A stretch of 64,000 bases of DNA, from positions 490,366 to 554,365 of the forward strand of contig PCDI01000015.1 in the NCBI GenBank assembly GCA_002778195.1, read 5' to 3'. This document shows positions 21,214 through 33,593 of this stretch, piece by piece. The translations under genes and the position numbers were made by a program. The notes beneath the pieces are model-generated. The model did no database searches. It was given only the letters and a program-made list of their open reading frames with translations, and was not told where the DNA came from. Source of the stretch: Raffaelea ambrosiae (lineage: Eukaryota; Ascomycota; Sordariomycetes; Ophiostomatales; Ophiostomataceae). The first letter of the stretch is position 1, and every line of letters begins with the position of its first letter.

Positions 21214-24200
21214 TTAAAATCCCTTGAAGGGATCTTCCCGGAAGAAGTCTTCGTCTCCGGTGCGGGAATAGTAGTCGTCAGTCCCCCGCGTGCCCCTAGA
21301 CTGGTAGCTGTCGCGGTGGCGGCTGCGGCTGGCCCGCCGCCGCATCTCCTTGCTCCGCCGTCTAGCACGGTACTGCATTTCGTCGTGCTCATCGGGATAC
21401 TCGTCAAATTGCGATGCCGACAGGGGGCTGATAAAAGCCTCCATGCGAACTGTGCCAATAGCATCAAAGAAGTTGTTCATCACAGGGCCGCTGGGACGGG
21501 ACGAAGCCTCCGATGTGCGCTGTGACATGGGCCCCTGTAGGTGGCCCTGGATGTGTCCCCAAGTCACATTTGTGGACGCCTGCGACTGGGACACGTCCGA
21601 GTTGCCGGCCGTGCTGTTGGTCGAGTTGTGGTAGCTGCTGCTGCTTCCCATTGGACCAGAAAATCCGCGGAAAGACAGCGGCGGCGGCACATGACCGCCC
21701 GTGTTGCTGCGCTTGCGGCCATGAACCAGGACCTGGCTTGCTCGATCGGGGAAGCGAGGAATCACTGGAGGCTCTGCCGTGTCGCGAGACGTGTCTCTCA
21801 TGTGAGAAGACGACGTCGCCGCCACTGACGGCGCTGACGGTGCCGAAGTGTATGCCACGGAAGGCGCTGACGGCGCCGAAGTGTATGCCACGGAAGGCGC
21901 CGAGGTGTATGACTCAGGGGGCCGGTAGCTGGGAATGCTGTTCGGCGTGGAGTCGGTGTGAGAGGATATGCTCATGGGCGGAGGCGGTGGTGGGAGCTCA
22001 GGAATGACCGATGTGGGTGATGGGCTCGTCCGAACGAGGGCTGCCTTGCTCTTGGTGAGCCGGATGGAGTCACGGATGCCTGGCCGCTTGCGACCCTTGT
22101 AATGCATTTCATAGTCGGAATTCACAGGCGGCGGCGGAGCGGAAATGTTCTCAGGCACCGCTTGCTGCGAATGCGCCAGGAAAGAGAGAGAGGTCAGCCA
22201 CAAGTAGTGCCGTTCGGCAGTGGTGGCCGTAAACTTGAGAGCGCGCTGTGGCGTCAAGATGAGAATGGATCGGTTGAACAGCTGCGGGCAACCCCGTGGA
22301 GGTGGGTTGTCGTCCTTGACGTCGAGAACTGACTGGATTGTCACTGTTTTTTTGTATATTTAGTTAGCCCATATCAAACAAAAAAAAGGGAAAAAAAGGG
22401 CTCGAGTAGAATGCAACTTACGTTTCCGGCCAGATTTGCCCATCAGCATGACGTTGTTCGAGGGCTGCTTGCTGCTCCACAAGATGGCCCTCTCGTAGGG
22501 CGCGAGCCATACCCAGCGTTTGTGGCGATCGTTGCTGCTGTCATCCCGGCCCGCATTGTCAGGACCACCAAAGGACTTCCGCCGGCGAACATACTTGTAC
22601 ATCCACTCGCCAACCATGGTCTGCGCAATAGCGTCGACGACACCAGAGGCTTGGTTCGTGCCGTTGACCGAGCCGATGGCCGACTGCTCCGTAGTGGCTG
22701 TGTGCGTCGACATCTGGTAGTGGCGCTGCGGGGACCTGCTATACCGCGACGTCGACGTGTAGTTGACACGGGGCGGCATAGTAATGTCGTTGCTTGGAAG
22801 AGGTGGCATGCAGGGGCTCCCAGGCTCTTCGTACAGACCTTCCGGTGGCGGTGACCGGCTGCCGTTCCTCCTGTATCTCGGCTTGACCGGAAGCGCAGTT
22901 GCCGACCGCACTTTGCGGATGCTGTTAGCACGGTAGTGGCTTCGACTGTTGCCTCGCCGGTGCCATGGGTCCGCATGGCGCGTGGGGCTGCGCTGGCCGT
23001 CGCTGGGGGCGCTGGCACTCATTGGCGGCCGCCGCGAGCTTGCACGTGTAGGGATGGGGAACGGCGGGATGCGGTCCTCGGGGATGCTGGGGCTGGATCG
23101 GCCCTGGTGCGAGGCAATGCCGTTCTGGATCATGGCTGCCTTGCGCATGACATGCGACTTGCCAGATCCGTTCATAACAGGGCCATTCTTGTGGGAAAGC
23201 TTGCGAGCAAGAGCCATTTCGCGGCTGTCGCGCGGCACCTCGTGGATAGCCTGCCGGTTGTTCATCTCCAGGCTGCCATACCCACCAGCGGGTCGCTTGC
23301 CCGTGCGCACGGAGCCACGCCGTTGCTGCTGGGAAGCATACTGATCCGGCGACACGGTGCCATTTCGCAGACCCGACGTGCGCTTAGTACCGGATCTCGA
23401 AATGCTGCCACTGCTTCTGGGCTTGGGTGCCGACAGGGCCGTTCTGTATTCGCTGTCGCTCATGTCAGCGGCATCGAAGAACTCGTCTGCCTCGTCAGAG
23501 CTTGCGGCATCAAAGCCGGCAAAAAGGCTGCTGATGCGGTGCGGACGGCGCATGGGTGCCTTCTGGTTCGACAACGGGCCGTCGTCATTGTTGCCCGGAT
23601 ACGCGTCGTGCGTATCTTCCTGGCGAGGAGCGGCCGGCGCCGGAACATTGACAGCGGATGCCGAGTCGTTTGTAGCGGCACTCGATCTGTTTGCCAACCG
23701 CCTGGGGTTGCGGGGTGGCAGATGGCCCGGCACGGGCGTGAACTGCTGCGGTCTGCTCAAGTCGTCCACACCCGCAGCCTCCGCATCCACAATGGTAGCG
23801 GCAGGCGAGGAGGGGCGAGACGTCACGGCCGAGGGATGGAGGTGCGCTGGCAGGCGGTCAAGGCGCTTGTCCACGCGAATTTCATCCGTCTGCACAGCAA
23901 CCGACTGGGACTGCATAGGACGCATAATCTCAACCTGGCAGCCAAAGTCCTTGAAGAGAGGCGGCAGCAGCGGCTCACGAGGCGTGGTGGGCCGGCTAGT
24001 TGGCGGGTGGATGCTGATGCTGGGGATGGGGACGGACATCTGCGCAAGCGGCGCGAGACCGCCGGGAGAAAGTACCGGCAGCGGCTTCGGTGATGGCGGG
24101 GGCGGTGTTTCCGTCTGCGTTTCACTGGACACCATCGCCGGTGCGGGCGGCACAGGCGGCATGTTCAGAGAAGCCCGGCTCTCACGCTTCTCGGAAAGGG

Positions 24201-25719
24201 CAGGCTTGGGCGTCTTGGGCGGGCTGAGGGGCTCGTCGTTCGCCGGCTGCGAGCCAATCGACACCATGTGGCCGCTGGACACATGGACCGGCTCAATCGT
24301 GAGCGGACGAGCAATATGGACCCTCTTACGGCGCTGGTTGGCCTCGATCTCGCCCAGCTCGCTGCGAGGCGAGCCCTCACAGGCGGCCTCGTGAACAGAA
24401 TGGAGAGAAGACCGGTCCGCACGAGCGGGAATTGGCGGCGGCACGGTCTGTTCGGCGACTGGAGCCGTCGGCTCCGGTGTGGGCTCAGGAACGGCAGGAA
24501 CATCAGTCTTGGGGGCGAGCTTCGGTGATGGAGGCGGAGAGTACTGCACGGCCGAGTCGGTGTATTCCACCTTGCGTGCCTCGGGAGCATCCGGGGCAGA
24601 TTCTTCCTCAGACTCGTGGATAGCACCTTCCAGACGCTCGAGAACGGCCTGGTTCAAGAAACGACCACGGGCTATGCTGCCATGGCGCTTGGGGCTGCCG
24701 TTGCTCCTGTTGCGGCGGTGTGTCCGGGACAGAACGCTCTCGCGGCTCTGGTTGCGGCCGTGGAAGGGGCTGGACTGGACGCTGTCGCGGCCGCCGTTGT
24801 CCGTGTCGTCGTCAAAGTCGTCAAAGTTCAGCTCGTCGGCCAGTGAGTTGCCGTTCGGCTTGGCGCCCATGACCGAGTAGCGGATGCTGTTGGTGATGCT
24901 CATCGTGCGGATGCTGGCCCCATCGCCTTCCTTGGCCGCCACAGCCTCTTCGCCTTCGCTTTCGACGCCGCTGCCGTTGACGCCGTTGACCTGCGCCTCC
25001 TGGAAAGCGGCGACCTCGTCGAGCACCGCCTTCAGACGCGAGTCGGCCACATGGATCTTCCGCTCAAACTTGCGGCGCTCTTCCTCCCAGGCCTCCTTGT
25101 CGCGAGCCCATTGTTCGTGCAGTCTATCCGAGGCTTCTTCCTGGTGGCGCAGTTTCTTCTGTGCCGCGTCCAATCTCTTCTTCGCGTCGCCGACAGATTC
25201 CACGGCGTCATCACGCTCCCGGGCCAGCTCGCCCAGCGCAGACGATGTGCCGCCCTCCAGCAGCGCCAGCTGCCGCTTCAGGGAGCGGTTCTCCTTGGCC
25301 GTTCCGACAAGAGTTTCGTTCTCTTCTCTTGATGCGAGCAAGGCCGTCTCCAGGCTCTCGATGATTTTCATCTTCTCTTCCTGGTCACGGCGCAGCGCGA
25401 GAATCTCGGACACCAGGTTGGCGTGCAGTGTTGGCGTGAAGCGCCGAGGATCCAAGATGCTGATCGTCTCGTCGATGGCCACATCTCTGGATGATCTCTT
25501 GGAGCTGCTCCTGTCCGTCTTGTCTGTCTTGTCCGTTCTATCGGACCCTGGTAGAGGCGGCGGCGAGTTGCCGGATCGTGGAGGTGTGTTGGAGCGGCGT
25601 GACTTCCTTGAGCTTCTTGATGGTGTCCGGTATGGCGGCTCTGCCGGCGGTGTTGGCAGGGCCGTGACGCCTGGTGCATCGACCTCGTCTTCGGTCTCCC
25701 ATACAGCCATGCTAGACAT
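21214..25719 (-). CDS. apsA: Cortical anchor protein ApsA/Num1 family, Mcp5-type PH domain
   Basis: Two exons (25719-22422 and 22343-21214) join with a 78-base intron (GTAAGT donor, GGCTAACTAAA branch, AACAG acceptor) into 1475 residues. After a Ser/Pro-rich start, the block TISILDPRRFTPTLHANLVS opens a coiled coil (about 100-245, with RSLKRQLALLEGGTSSALGE) diagnostic of ApsA. A long disordered middle follows. The PH domain (about 1025-1152) begins VVDAIAQTMVGEWMYKY and, across the intron, ends with NRSILILTPQRALKFTATTA and the HYLWLTSLSFLAHS segment. ApsA and Num1 anchor dynein (and mitochondria in yeast) at the cell cortex through phosphoinositides, and so position nuclei. The tail of about 320 residues has YTSAPSV repeats. 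I take MSSMAVWETEDEVD as the start; an in-frame ATG at 25860 would add 47 residues of random-looking sequence. Confidence 0.9.
21822..21916 (-). repeat. Coding tandem repeat in the ApsA tail
   Basis: A unit of about 39 bases beginning GGCGCTGACGG on the plus strand is repeated about two and a half times. It encodes YTSAPSAPSVA-type repeats after the PH domain. The copies are nearly identical, which suggests recent slippage or gene conversion. Confidence 0.85.
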
Positions 25720-28180
25720 TTTGATGTCGTCTCCGGCAGACAGGTATGTCTGAAAACCCTTTATGCGATGCCTGCAGCGGTGTTCATATCGGTTCTCGTT
25801 CCAGTCCTCAACTAAAAAGCTGCAGCCGGCACTGCTAGGCGTTTGGTCCGCTTGCTGCACAGGCGAGGGCTATCAGTGCCTGTCACTGGGAAGTTAGAGG
25901 ACCAGGAAAGAAAGTGGGTGTTGACGGCACGAGCAAGCAAGGAACACTATTTACATATAACAACGGGGGACGGGAGAGGAAGGTGAACCAGACCGGGCTA
26001 GTCTTTGGAAAGGTTGGGGCACGTACCGAATGAGACCAAGCTGGAACAAGAGTGCCTCCAAACTAGTGGAAGGACAGGGGCCGGGTGGTTTTCTCCAGCA
26101 GGTAAATAGACGTTTTCTACCTATCTTGCACAAGGAATAATACACCACGTTTTGGTTGGCTAAGTTTGGTGTGTTAGCAGGGATCCCTTCATGGGGGCAG
26201 AATGGCCTTGCATATATGTGCCCCTTGCTAAGAAGATTGGTGGGATTCGGCAATCCGAACGGGGGCTATTAATGCCTACCCACCTAGCAGTGCAATGACA
26301 TATAGGGGGACCGGAATATCCCAGCAAATGAGTATCTGCTTGCTCGAGTCTGTTTGCTGAATGAGTCTGGGACGGATTGGCGTCGATGGGATGGACCGTG
26401 GGTCGGCAGAATATGCGGGATGAACTCCAGGAGTCCAGACAGAGCCTCTCCTGAGCTGGTTGTTAGCCTGATTAGCCTTGACTTTTTGATATTGGGTCGA
26501 AACACGGCTGCTGTCTGTAAGGCGGGAGAAAAAAAGAAGGCCCGGGAGCTCCTGTACACCGTACGAAGAGATATGCCGGCGAAATCCCGTGCGGGGGCTG
26601 CTGGAAGCTGTATCTGACGTACCGGAACTGCAGTAGGAGCTACTGGAAGAAGCGATTGCCAAGTCGTCGAGAGTCTCAGAAAATATGAGGGCGGGAAGTT
26701 TGACCAGATATGTTGTCGGGGCGAATGGAAACAACAACAACAAGAGACGATAATACAGAGAGGTCCAGAACAAAAAAAAGAGTGTGGCGTGGTCGGGTCG
26801 ACGACAAGCTTAGCTTTGCTGTTGGACGAGAAATGTCGTTCGTTGACAGTTGGAAGATAATTAGGTGGGTGGATCAGATCAGTCCGGCTTCTGAAAGTAT
26901 CGACTTCTTGGTGTTTCGGGTTGGCGTGTCGAACAACGGCTAGTCGGGGCAAAAGAAGACCGGAATCAACAACAGACGGAACGAGGAAGCGAGGCGAAGA
27001 AACGGCGGTGTTATGGCCCAATGCAAGAAGCCAGAGGAAAATGGGTTCTCCTTAGCTCGAGCTTCGACAACAAGGCTGGTGCAGAGCCTAAACAACAAGA
27101 GGCAAAGGAGGAGATAAGGGAACGGGAGGCGAGAAAGGGGAAGAAAAAGAAAAGAAAAGACAAGAGGCCGGGAGAGCGGGAGGAGAGGACAGGAATAGGG
27201 AAAGACGCGAGCCAATCGATGATCCAACTTCGTTTCTGCTTGCAGCAGATCCCAAAGCAGAAAGACAACACACAAGATTGGATTTGGAGCTTGGGACGGG
27301 TCGGACAAGACTACTCCGTAGAGACACTAGCTTGGGGCGTGTGGTATTTCGAGGCAGGGTCTAAGAGGGAAAGAGAGAAAGAGACCACCACAGGGCGAAG
27401 CAGAACGGAGAACACACACGCACAAGCACAAGACTGTGTGTCTGCGTGTCCGCGTGTTTGGGAGAGAGATGACACGGAATACAGGGAACAGAGGCCGGCG
27501 AGCAGGCGGCCCAGTCAGACCGACCCAGTCAGGGTAGGGGTATGGGTCCCCAGACAAGAAAGGGACCGGAAGATTATGGGTCTGCTGTGCTCCACCGTGC
27601 CATCACGGACCAGGTGGGTTTGAGGTCAGTGGCGTGTGGGATTGAGAAGTGGCCCTCAGAGGTCTGGTGGTGAACGGACGGCACGGGGGTGAATGGACGG
27701 CCGGACGAGGGTATTTGGGTGGAAAAAAAGAGGGGGTTAAGAGCAAAAGACCACGCAGGGGACCGGGGGTGTGAAAAGCGTGGCAGGACCAGGGCGTGGT
27801 GCTGGCTTGGTTTTCGAGGGGGATAAGTTTGACGATGTTTTTTTTCCTCGGTGTTTTTGCTGTGATGGCGTTTTTTTTTTCCCTTTCGTGGAGACTTGGA
27901 CGCGACACGAAACAGGAAGTGGAAGGAACGAGGCCGTGACGGGCGGCCGTGGCTGAGATAACTCAGACCCTGGAAAAAAAGAAAGAAGAAAGAAAGAAAG
28001 AAAAATGAGACCCAGAAGACCGGCCAAAGACCCAATTCGACAGGGGAGGATCGACTGGTGTCAGGGTTGCGTCCAGAAGACAGGATGCGAGGTTGCTTGT
28101 ATTTGGCGAGAAAAAGAGAACGTCCAGGAGGGGAAAAGAATGGGGCGCGGCCAGCGGGACAGCTTCCCACCGCGTGAGTA
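25720..28180 (-). promoter_or_regulatory. Leader and promoter region of apsA, purine-rich on the plus strand
   Basis: From about 26.9 to 28.0 kb the plus strand is strongly purine-rich, that is, CT-rich on the coding strand of apsA. The nearer 1.2 kb is less biased. Open minus-strand frames here (for example 26284-27021) have no family resemblance and look like leader sequence. A long 5' UTR with one or more introns is likely; the segment just before ATG 25719 contains a TTTTCAG acceptor-like site. Confidence 0.45.
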
Positions 28181-31080
28181 CTACGAGGACCCTATGGATG
28201 TATGTACATACGAGTAGTATCTTACGGCGGCACACAGCCTGCGCCGCACAGGCAATAGGGTCGTGATTTCTTTTTTGGGCCGTGTCACAACTCGCACGCA
28301 GGGAAGGAACGACGGTCCATCCCCGAAGAGGTAGGCGCGACGGGGCCGGGGGGGCCGGAGGGCATATTTCGGAGTACGAGCGCTGTTGAGTTGACAGAGA
28401 ACGCGAGCATCCGTTGTTCGTATCCTACGCATGTTGCACATGCGGATTCACCTACGTACTCGTATGCAGGGCTACGGACTCTGCATCTTGCATGTATCTA
28501 GCAAGACAAGAAGAGGCCAGCGGCAAGGCGTGGCAAGGCCACTGAGGCGAATGAGAAAGCCGAACAGCAAGAGCTGGCCGCACAAAAAGGGGGCTACGGT
28601 CTGAATGTGGATAAACGCATGTTCTTAGCCTCACATGAGCAGGGAAGGTGCGTCATTCTTTTCTTTGCTTTTTGTGAGTCGCTCCTTCCTGGCAGCTGCC
28701 AACAACATAGTACGATGCAAAGTACTATGTATCTCACGCAACACAGAGGGAGACCGCTAAAGGGGCGACAACCTGGCAAAAGAAAATGTGTACGAGCCTG
28801 GGAGGACAAACAAAAACAAGAGAGAAGGAACAACCTGGTTCACAACTGGTCCAAACTGGGGTCCAAGTGAGGGTCCAGCTGGGTCTTGCCTCTCATCTTC
28901 GGTAACTTTCCCCTCTCCGCACTTGCAGTCGAGCCATTGGACCTTCTGGTTGGCTGACTGGAGCGAGTCGCGTTCTCATTTACTACGAGGGATGTATTGG
29001 CAATCATTGCCTGTTGGAAAACCCCATACGACGCCGTTATTTAGGGTGGTTTTTCCCAAACGGCCAGCCGGCGGGCAGGGCCAACCCGTCCTGGAACAGA
29101 GCCAAACAGAGCCAAACAGAGCCAAACAAAGAAAGGCCCCAAACAAGGACCAAGACACAGCCCAAGGGCCGCAAGAGAAATGAAATCGACCAGGCCATGA
29201 GCCACAAGCGACACTAGCAAGCAAATAAAGGGGTGGAGCCAAACCGTGCGCTAGACCCGTCTGGGCACAAGCGGTGGGTGTGATGAAGGTCGCTGAAACG
29301 TTGGAGCAAAATAGAGGACAGGACAGGCCAGGCCAGGCCAGAAAGACGGGCGAGGACGAGCTCAAGCTCTCGCCCCGACCGGTCAGCAGCAGCCACAACA
29401 GGAGAACGAATGAAGAAAAGGAAAAAAGAACGCAATTTCGCGGCTGCTGATCCCTCCGATGTGACGGCCAGCCCAGACGGTACTGCAATTGGAGAGAAGC
29501 CGAAAAACGAAAGAAAAAAAAAAGAAAAAAAACTTCCAACACACACCAGACAGGCATGGGAAGCCTGACAAGCTTGACAGATTGCCCTTCTGAAACTGTG
29601 ACAGGACTGCTTGCTCCCCTCCCCCGGCTCGTTCTGCAAGCACGCTGCAGCAGGGTCTTTAGCAGTGCTACGCCGCCGGTAGGATGCAGGAATGGGGAAG
29701 AGGACCTGCACAGCACACTTGCAGCCAAAACAGGCCATGGGCCGGGTCAGGACGGGGAATTTCTGGATGGGTGCTTTCAGGGCCAGCTGGCAGGCCTGGC
29801 CGGAGGCATGGCCAGAGGGCGTGTCCGCAAGGGTCTGCGAGGAAGATACGACACTCGTGCCTGGCTATCAGCCAAAAGCGTGTCGGCCAGGGCCTACGAT
29901 ATGTAACTCGTACGCGAGCCTGTCGACCAGGGCGTGCCTGTCTGTCTGTCACAGGCACGGCTCATGCACGATCAGAGCGAGCAACAGAGCGCGCCATGCG
30001 TCCGTCCAGGAAAGGCCATATTCCGTCGTGGGGCGCATTCTTAAAGAGGCATACTACTACTATGGTATACAAAGTAGTATGGAGCATGCTCTTTGCGGCC
30101 GGTAGAAATATGAACAGAGCAGGAGGACCGAGCGTGCGGCGTCGGCGAGATACGAACAAGAGAAGTCCAGGCTTTTCGCACGCGGGTCCGATCATCCCAG
30201 ACCAGAGAGGCACACGCACGTCGAGTCGAGTCGCGCGAGAGAGAAAGAGCCTGCATACGAGGGAAACTGAACAAACCTGCAGCCCAATGGAGCCGAACTG
30301 GAGACGGACATGGAGATTGACTGGGGACCAACCGTTGGCCACCACAGACTTGACAAGCCGTTGGTGGTCCGCTTCGAGAAGACCCCCCCGGATGCTACGC
30401 TGCCAGAAACCGGAAAGCTGGCTTGTCACTTTTTGTGTTTGCTTTTTTGCTTTTTTGCTTTGCGACCCATTGTTGTTCCTGTTGTTGCCTCGTTGGCTGG
30501 CGGCCATGCATCGCCAGATGCGTGTACGATAATGCGACCTGCCAGAGTGACGCAGACGCGTGGATGCTGCTGCTGCTGCTGGTGGTGTTGCCCGTACTAC
30601 TATATGTAATACGGTGTATGCATTCCTTCATCCAAATTGTCGTGGACTTGGGTTATCTCGTTAAAGAGAAAGAGACCAATTGCTTATGGGCACGGGCATA
30701 GAGAGAGGGTCCACGCGCGCGTGTCCGTTATTTGATCCAAACGGGTATCCAAACGGGAATGGACGTGCATCGCGTTTCTCAACGCTTTTTCTTTCTTTTT
30801 CTTGCTCGTACTTTTGTGCTTTCGTACTTTCGTCCTTTCCTTCCTTTCCTTCCTTTGCTTCGGAGAATTGCCCCCCTCCCCAAAAAAAACTCCAGCTGGT
30901 GTATGCAGGCTGACGAAAATGGACGCGAAGAGAAATAGAGCTTTCCTTTTTGCAGCAGACAACCCATGTCCATCCATGGCCTGGCTGCTCGTTCCCAGCC
31001 TGGGGGTTGCGTTTCAAAAACGGCGTTCCCCCTATTTTTCTGTGGATAATAGCCAATGCCCGGTTTAAGCTCTGCCTTGC
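28181..31080. other. Spacer, no gene recognised (28.2-31.1 kb)
   Basis: Dispersed motif copies lie at 28209, 28457 and 28723. Near-copies occur at 29905 and 30050-30090. A short CAGAGCCAAA tandem repeat lies at 29098-29127. Open frames on both strands are compositionally random. No exon with a family resemblance was found. Confidence 0.5.
29098..29127 (+). repeat. CAGAGCCAAA tandem repeat, three copies
   Basis: Three adjacent 10-base copies in spacer DNA, nearly perfect. It is not in a recognised gene. Confidence 0.85.
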
Positions 31081-31105
31081 CCTGGTCATGCCCTGTAAGA
31101 TCTGT

Positions 31106-31150
31106 GTACGAGTACTCGTACTCGACTCTACTACTCGTATGTACTATGTA
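31106..31150. repeat. Cluster of dispersed motifs
   Basis: Within 45 bases there are GTACGAGTAC (31106-31115), TACTCGTA (31113-31120), TACTCGTA (31132-31139) and TACTATGTA (31142-31150), followed by AGC. This is the densest group of the two motif types in the window. A TAAGATC element lies just before it, at 31096. Confidence 0.9.
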
Positions 31151-33577
31151 AGCTGGCCCTGGGGAGCGCTTCTGCAGATCCGCGTCTTGTCACTGCAACC
31201 CTCATCCTGCTCTCTTTGCTTTGCCCCGTTCTCCCCTATTCGGGATTGCACGACGCAGCGACGAGAGCGACGAGCTGGACGGGGCTGCACCACTCGCGAG
31301 GCCCCAATGCTACCGTTTGTTTGGCCGAAATTAACAGCTCCCACCTACAGTCACATCTCTACGACCATACATAGACTCGTAATATCACAGACAGACGCGA
31401 CATGCAAGATAAAAAGAAACGACAAAACGACAGACCAAAAACATGCAAGACACAGATCACCGCGTAGCCGGTGCTTCAGTGCTCCCTTCTCTCTATCTCG
31501 CATACGTTAGGGGATGGAGGGGAACGTCAGCAAATCTCTGCAAACCGTGTGATTGTTGGTGCGTCCTTGGTTCCCTTTGCAATTTCCACCCTGTTCATCA
31601 AGGGGGCAAGCTTTCCTTTTGGAAAAGGGAGAGATATACGGGGGAAGAAGAGAGAGGGGGAAGGGCAAGACTGGAAAGACGGGAAGACGGGAAGACGGAG
31701 GTCGACCTTTTGTCTCTCGACAGCCTTCTTCGCTGGTGATGTGCGCGGCTTTTTTTTTCCTTTTTTTTTTTGCTCCCTTTTTCCCCTCCCTCTTCGTTTG
31801 TGTCTGGTCCGGCGTCTGATGTTCGTAGGATCTACCGGCTTTCTTCCCTCTTCCATCGTGCTGCTTGCCCAGAGAGTATTGCAGAATTTGATTGTCCTCT
31901 TTTTTTCCTCGATTTGTCAAAGCCGCGCACGAGGCCGTAAGCACACTCGTCCATCAGCTATCCCTGGCATCAGACCTCCAGAAATGGAGGGTGTGCATTG
32001 GCCGATTGCCGAAAGACTGGGAACTTTCCCAGCTGAACGGATAATGGCATCGTGCAGACAAAGTAGTAGCTTGCTTTTTAAGGGCAAAATGCAGCTGTAT
32101 GATGACCGGAGAAGGAAAGGAGGAGACACAAGAACCCGCCGTATCTTACCCGGGGGTATGGACAGGCGAGCAGACAGGGAGAGAAAGAGAAAAAAAAAAA
32201 GGGAGAAGGGGAGGGCGTCCAAAAGCCATGCCCCACGGTTCGTCCACAATGGACGGTGTAATCCACTTCCGGGGAAACGACCTTGTCATCGTCTCCTCTT
32301 GCCCTCCATCTCCTCACTTCTCTTTTGCCCGGAGGAGTCTGGAGAGCCATCGTTGGGTTTCCTCGTGTTGTCTCTTTTTGTGTGATCAATGATACAGTAA
32401 AACGCTGCAAAAATCCACCCCCGGAATCCCGATGCCCAAGTCTTTGTCTTGCCGACGGCCGGGCATGCAGAGGGTATCGATCGTGGACTAAAATAAAAAT
32501 AAAAAAAACGGGTTGGCCTTGTTTTGTCCGCAACTACATGGCCATCGTAGCTACTTTGCATCTTGGTAAAGTGGACAATGCCGATCTCTTGTCTGTTTGA
32601 TGTCCGCTCTCTGGCGAGGATGGGTTTGTGCGCACCAAACGCATAGTTAGTACTATGTAGTTCTGTAGTTCGTTATTATCTGTGGTGGAAAATATGCGTG
32701 GAAAGACGTGTAAGTGCGTTTCCTGATACAGGCTAAAAAGAGCGCTGCTCGCGCATGGCGCTCGATTTCGGTGAACAGAGCGACCCCGGGCTTGCTCTTC
32801 TTGTCCATGATCGTCGGCCAGACCGCGCCAAAGTCGACTATCTAGCCTGTAAGCCCAGTCTGCGTCCTCGTCATAGCAGAAAAGGGCAAGCATTTCGTCC
32901 AAGCACAAGCATGCAGGCATCATACCAAGCACGAAACAACCAACACAGACCACTCATATGAGAAGAACACAGACGCACAAACGGAACGACAGAAAAAAAA
33001 GGACTCGTTTCGGTCTGGAAGTGTCTGGGCTTACATGTTTACTTGCGTGTAGACTACCTTACACAAAACACAGCACAGGTAAGAGTTTACCAATCCGGGG
33101 AGCATGGCCAGACTTCCGAGCCGCCTGGGTCCGTGCATTCTGTGCCGGCTGAGTGATTTGTGTTTTCTTTTCTTGGTGCGTGTGCGTGGTGTGTGTGCGT
33201 CTCTTGCGAGGAGGAAAAACCATGAGTATCACGTAATGCTGTAACTATGCTGTATAATGTTGTTGTTTTGCCTGTTGAAACTACCCTCGGATTTGACGGG
33301 CCTCCCGTTTGTTGACATGACGAATAGACATACCGTTACCAATGAGGAGAAGAGGAAAAAAACAAAAACAAGACGGCTTTCTACGAGTTAGTTACGTGTA
33401 AGCCTGGCGAAGAGAAAGAATGAAAAAAAAAAAAAGCACCGGACTGTTGGACTAACTGATGTTCCACAATAAGTGGGGATATCGGGGACTCAGAAAGACC
33501 CCGAACTAAAAACGACACCAAAAATGAAAAAAAATCCCCCAAAATATGCACTGGCTTGCATCCGCTGAAGAGGAAAA

Positions 33578-33593
33578 TACTATGTACATAGTA
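33578..33593. repeat. Perfect 16-base palindrome TACTATGTACATAGTA
   Basis: Two TACTATGTA motifs overlap head to head by two bases and form a perfect 16-base palindrome in spacer DNA. A further pair (GTACGAGTAC then TACATAGTA) follows at 33744-33766. Confidence 0.95.

Noticed and set aside
22936..25753. Long plus-strand open frames over apsA
   Set aside because: Shadows of the apsA coding sequence; no family resemblance, while the minus strand encodes a clear coiled coil and PH domain.
25717..25860. Upstream in-frame start for apsA (ATG 25860)
   Set aside because: The extra 47 residues look random and include Cys/His-rich sequence unlike ApsA N-termini; MSSMAVWETEDE at 25719 fits better. Not excluded.
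28976..29728. 250-codon minus-strand frame
   Set aside because: Ser, Phe and Cys-rich reading of low-complexity pyrimidine DNA; it crosses a simple repeat and has no family resemblance.
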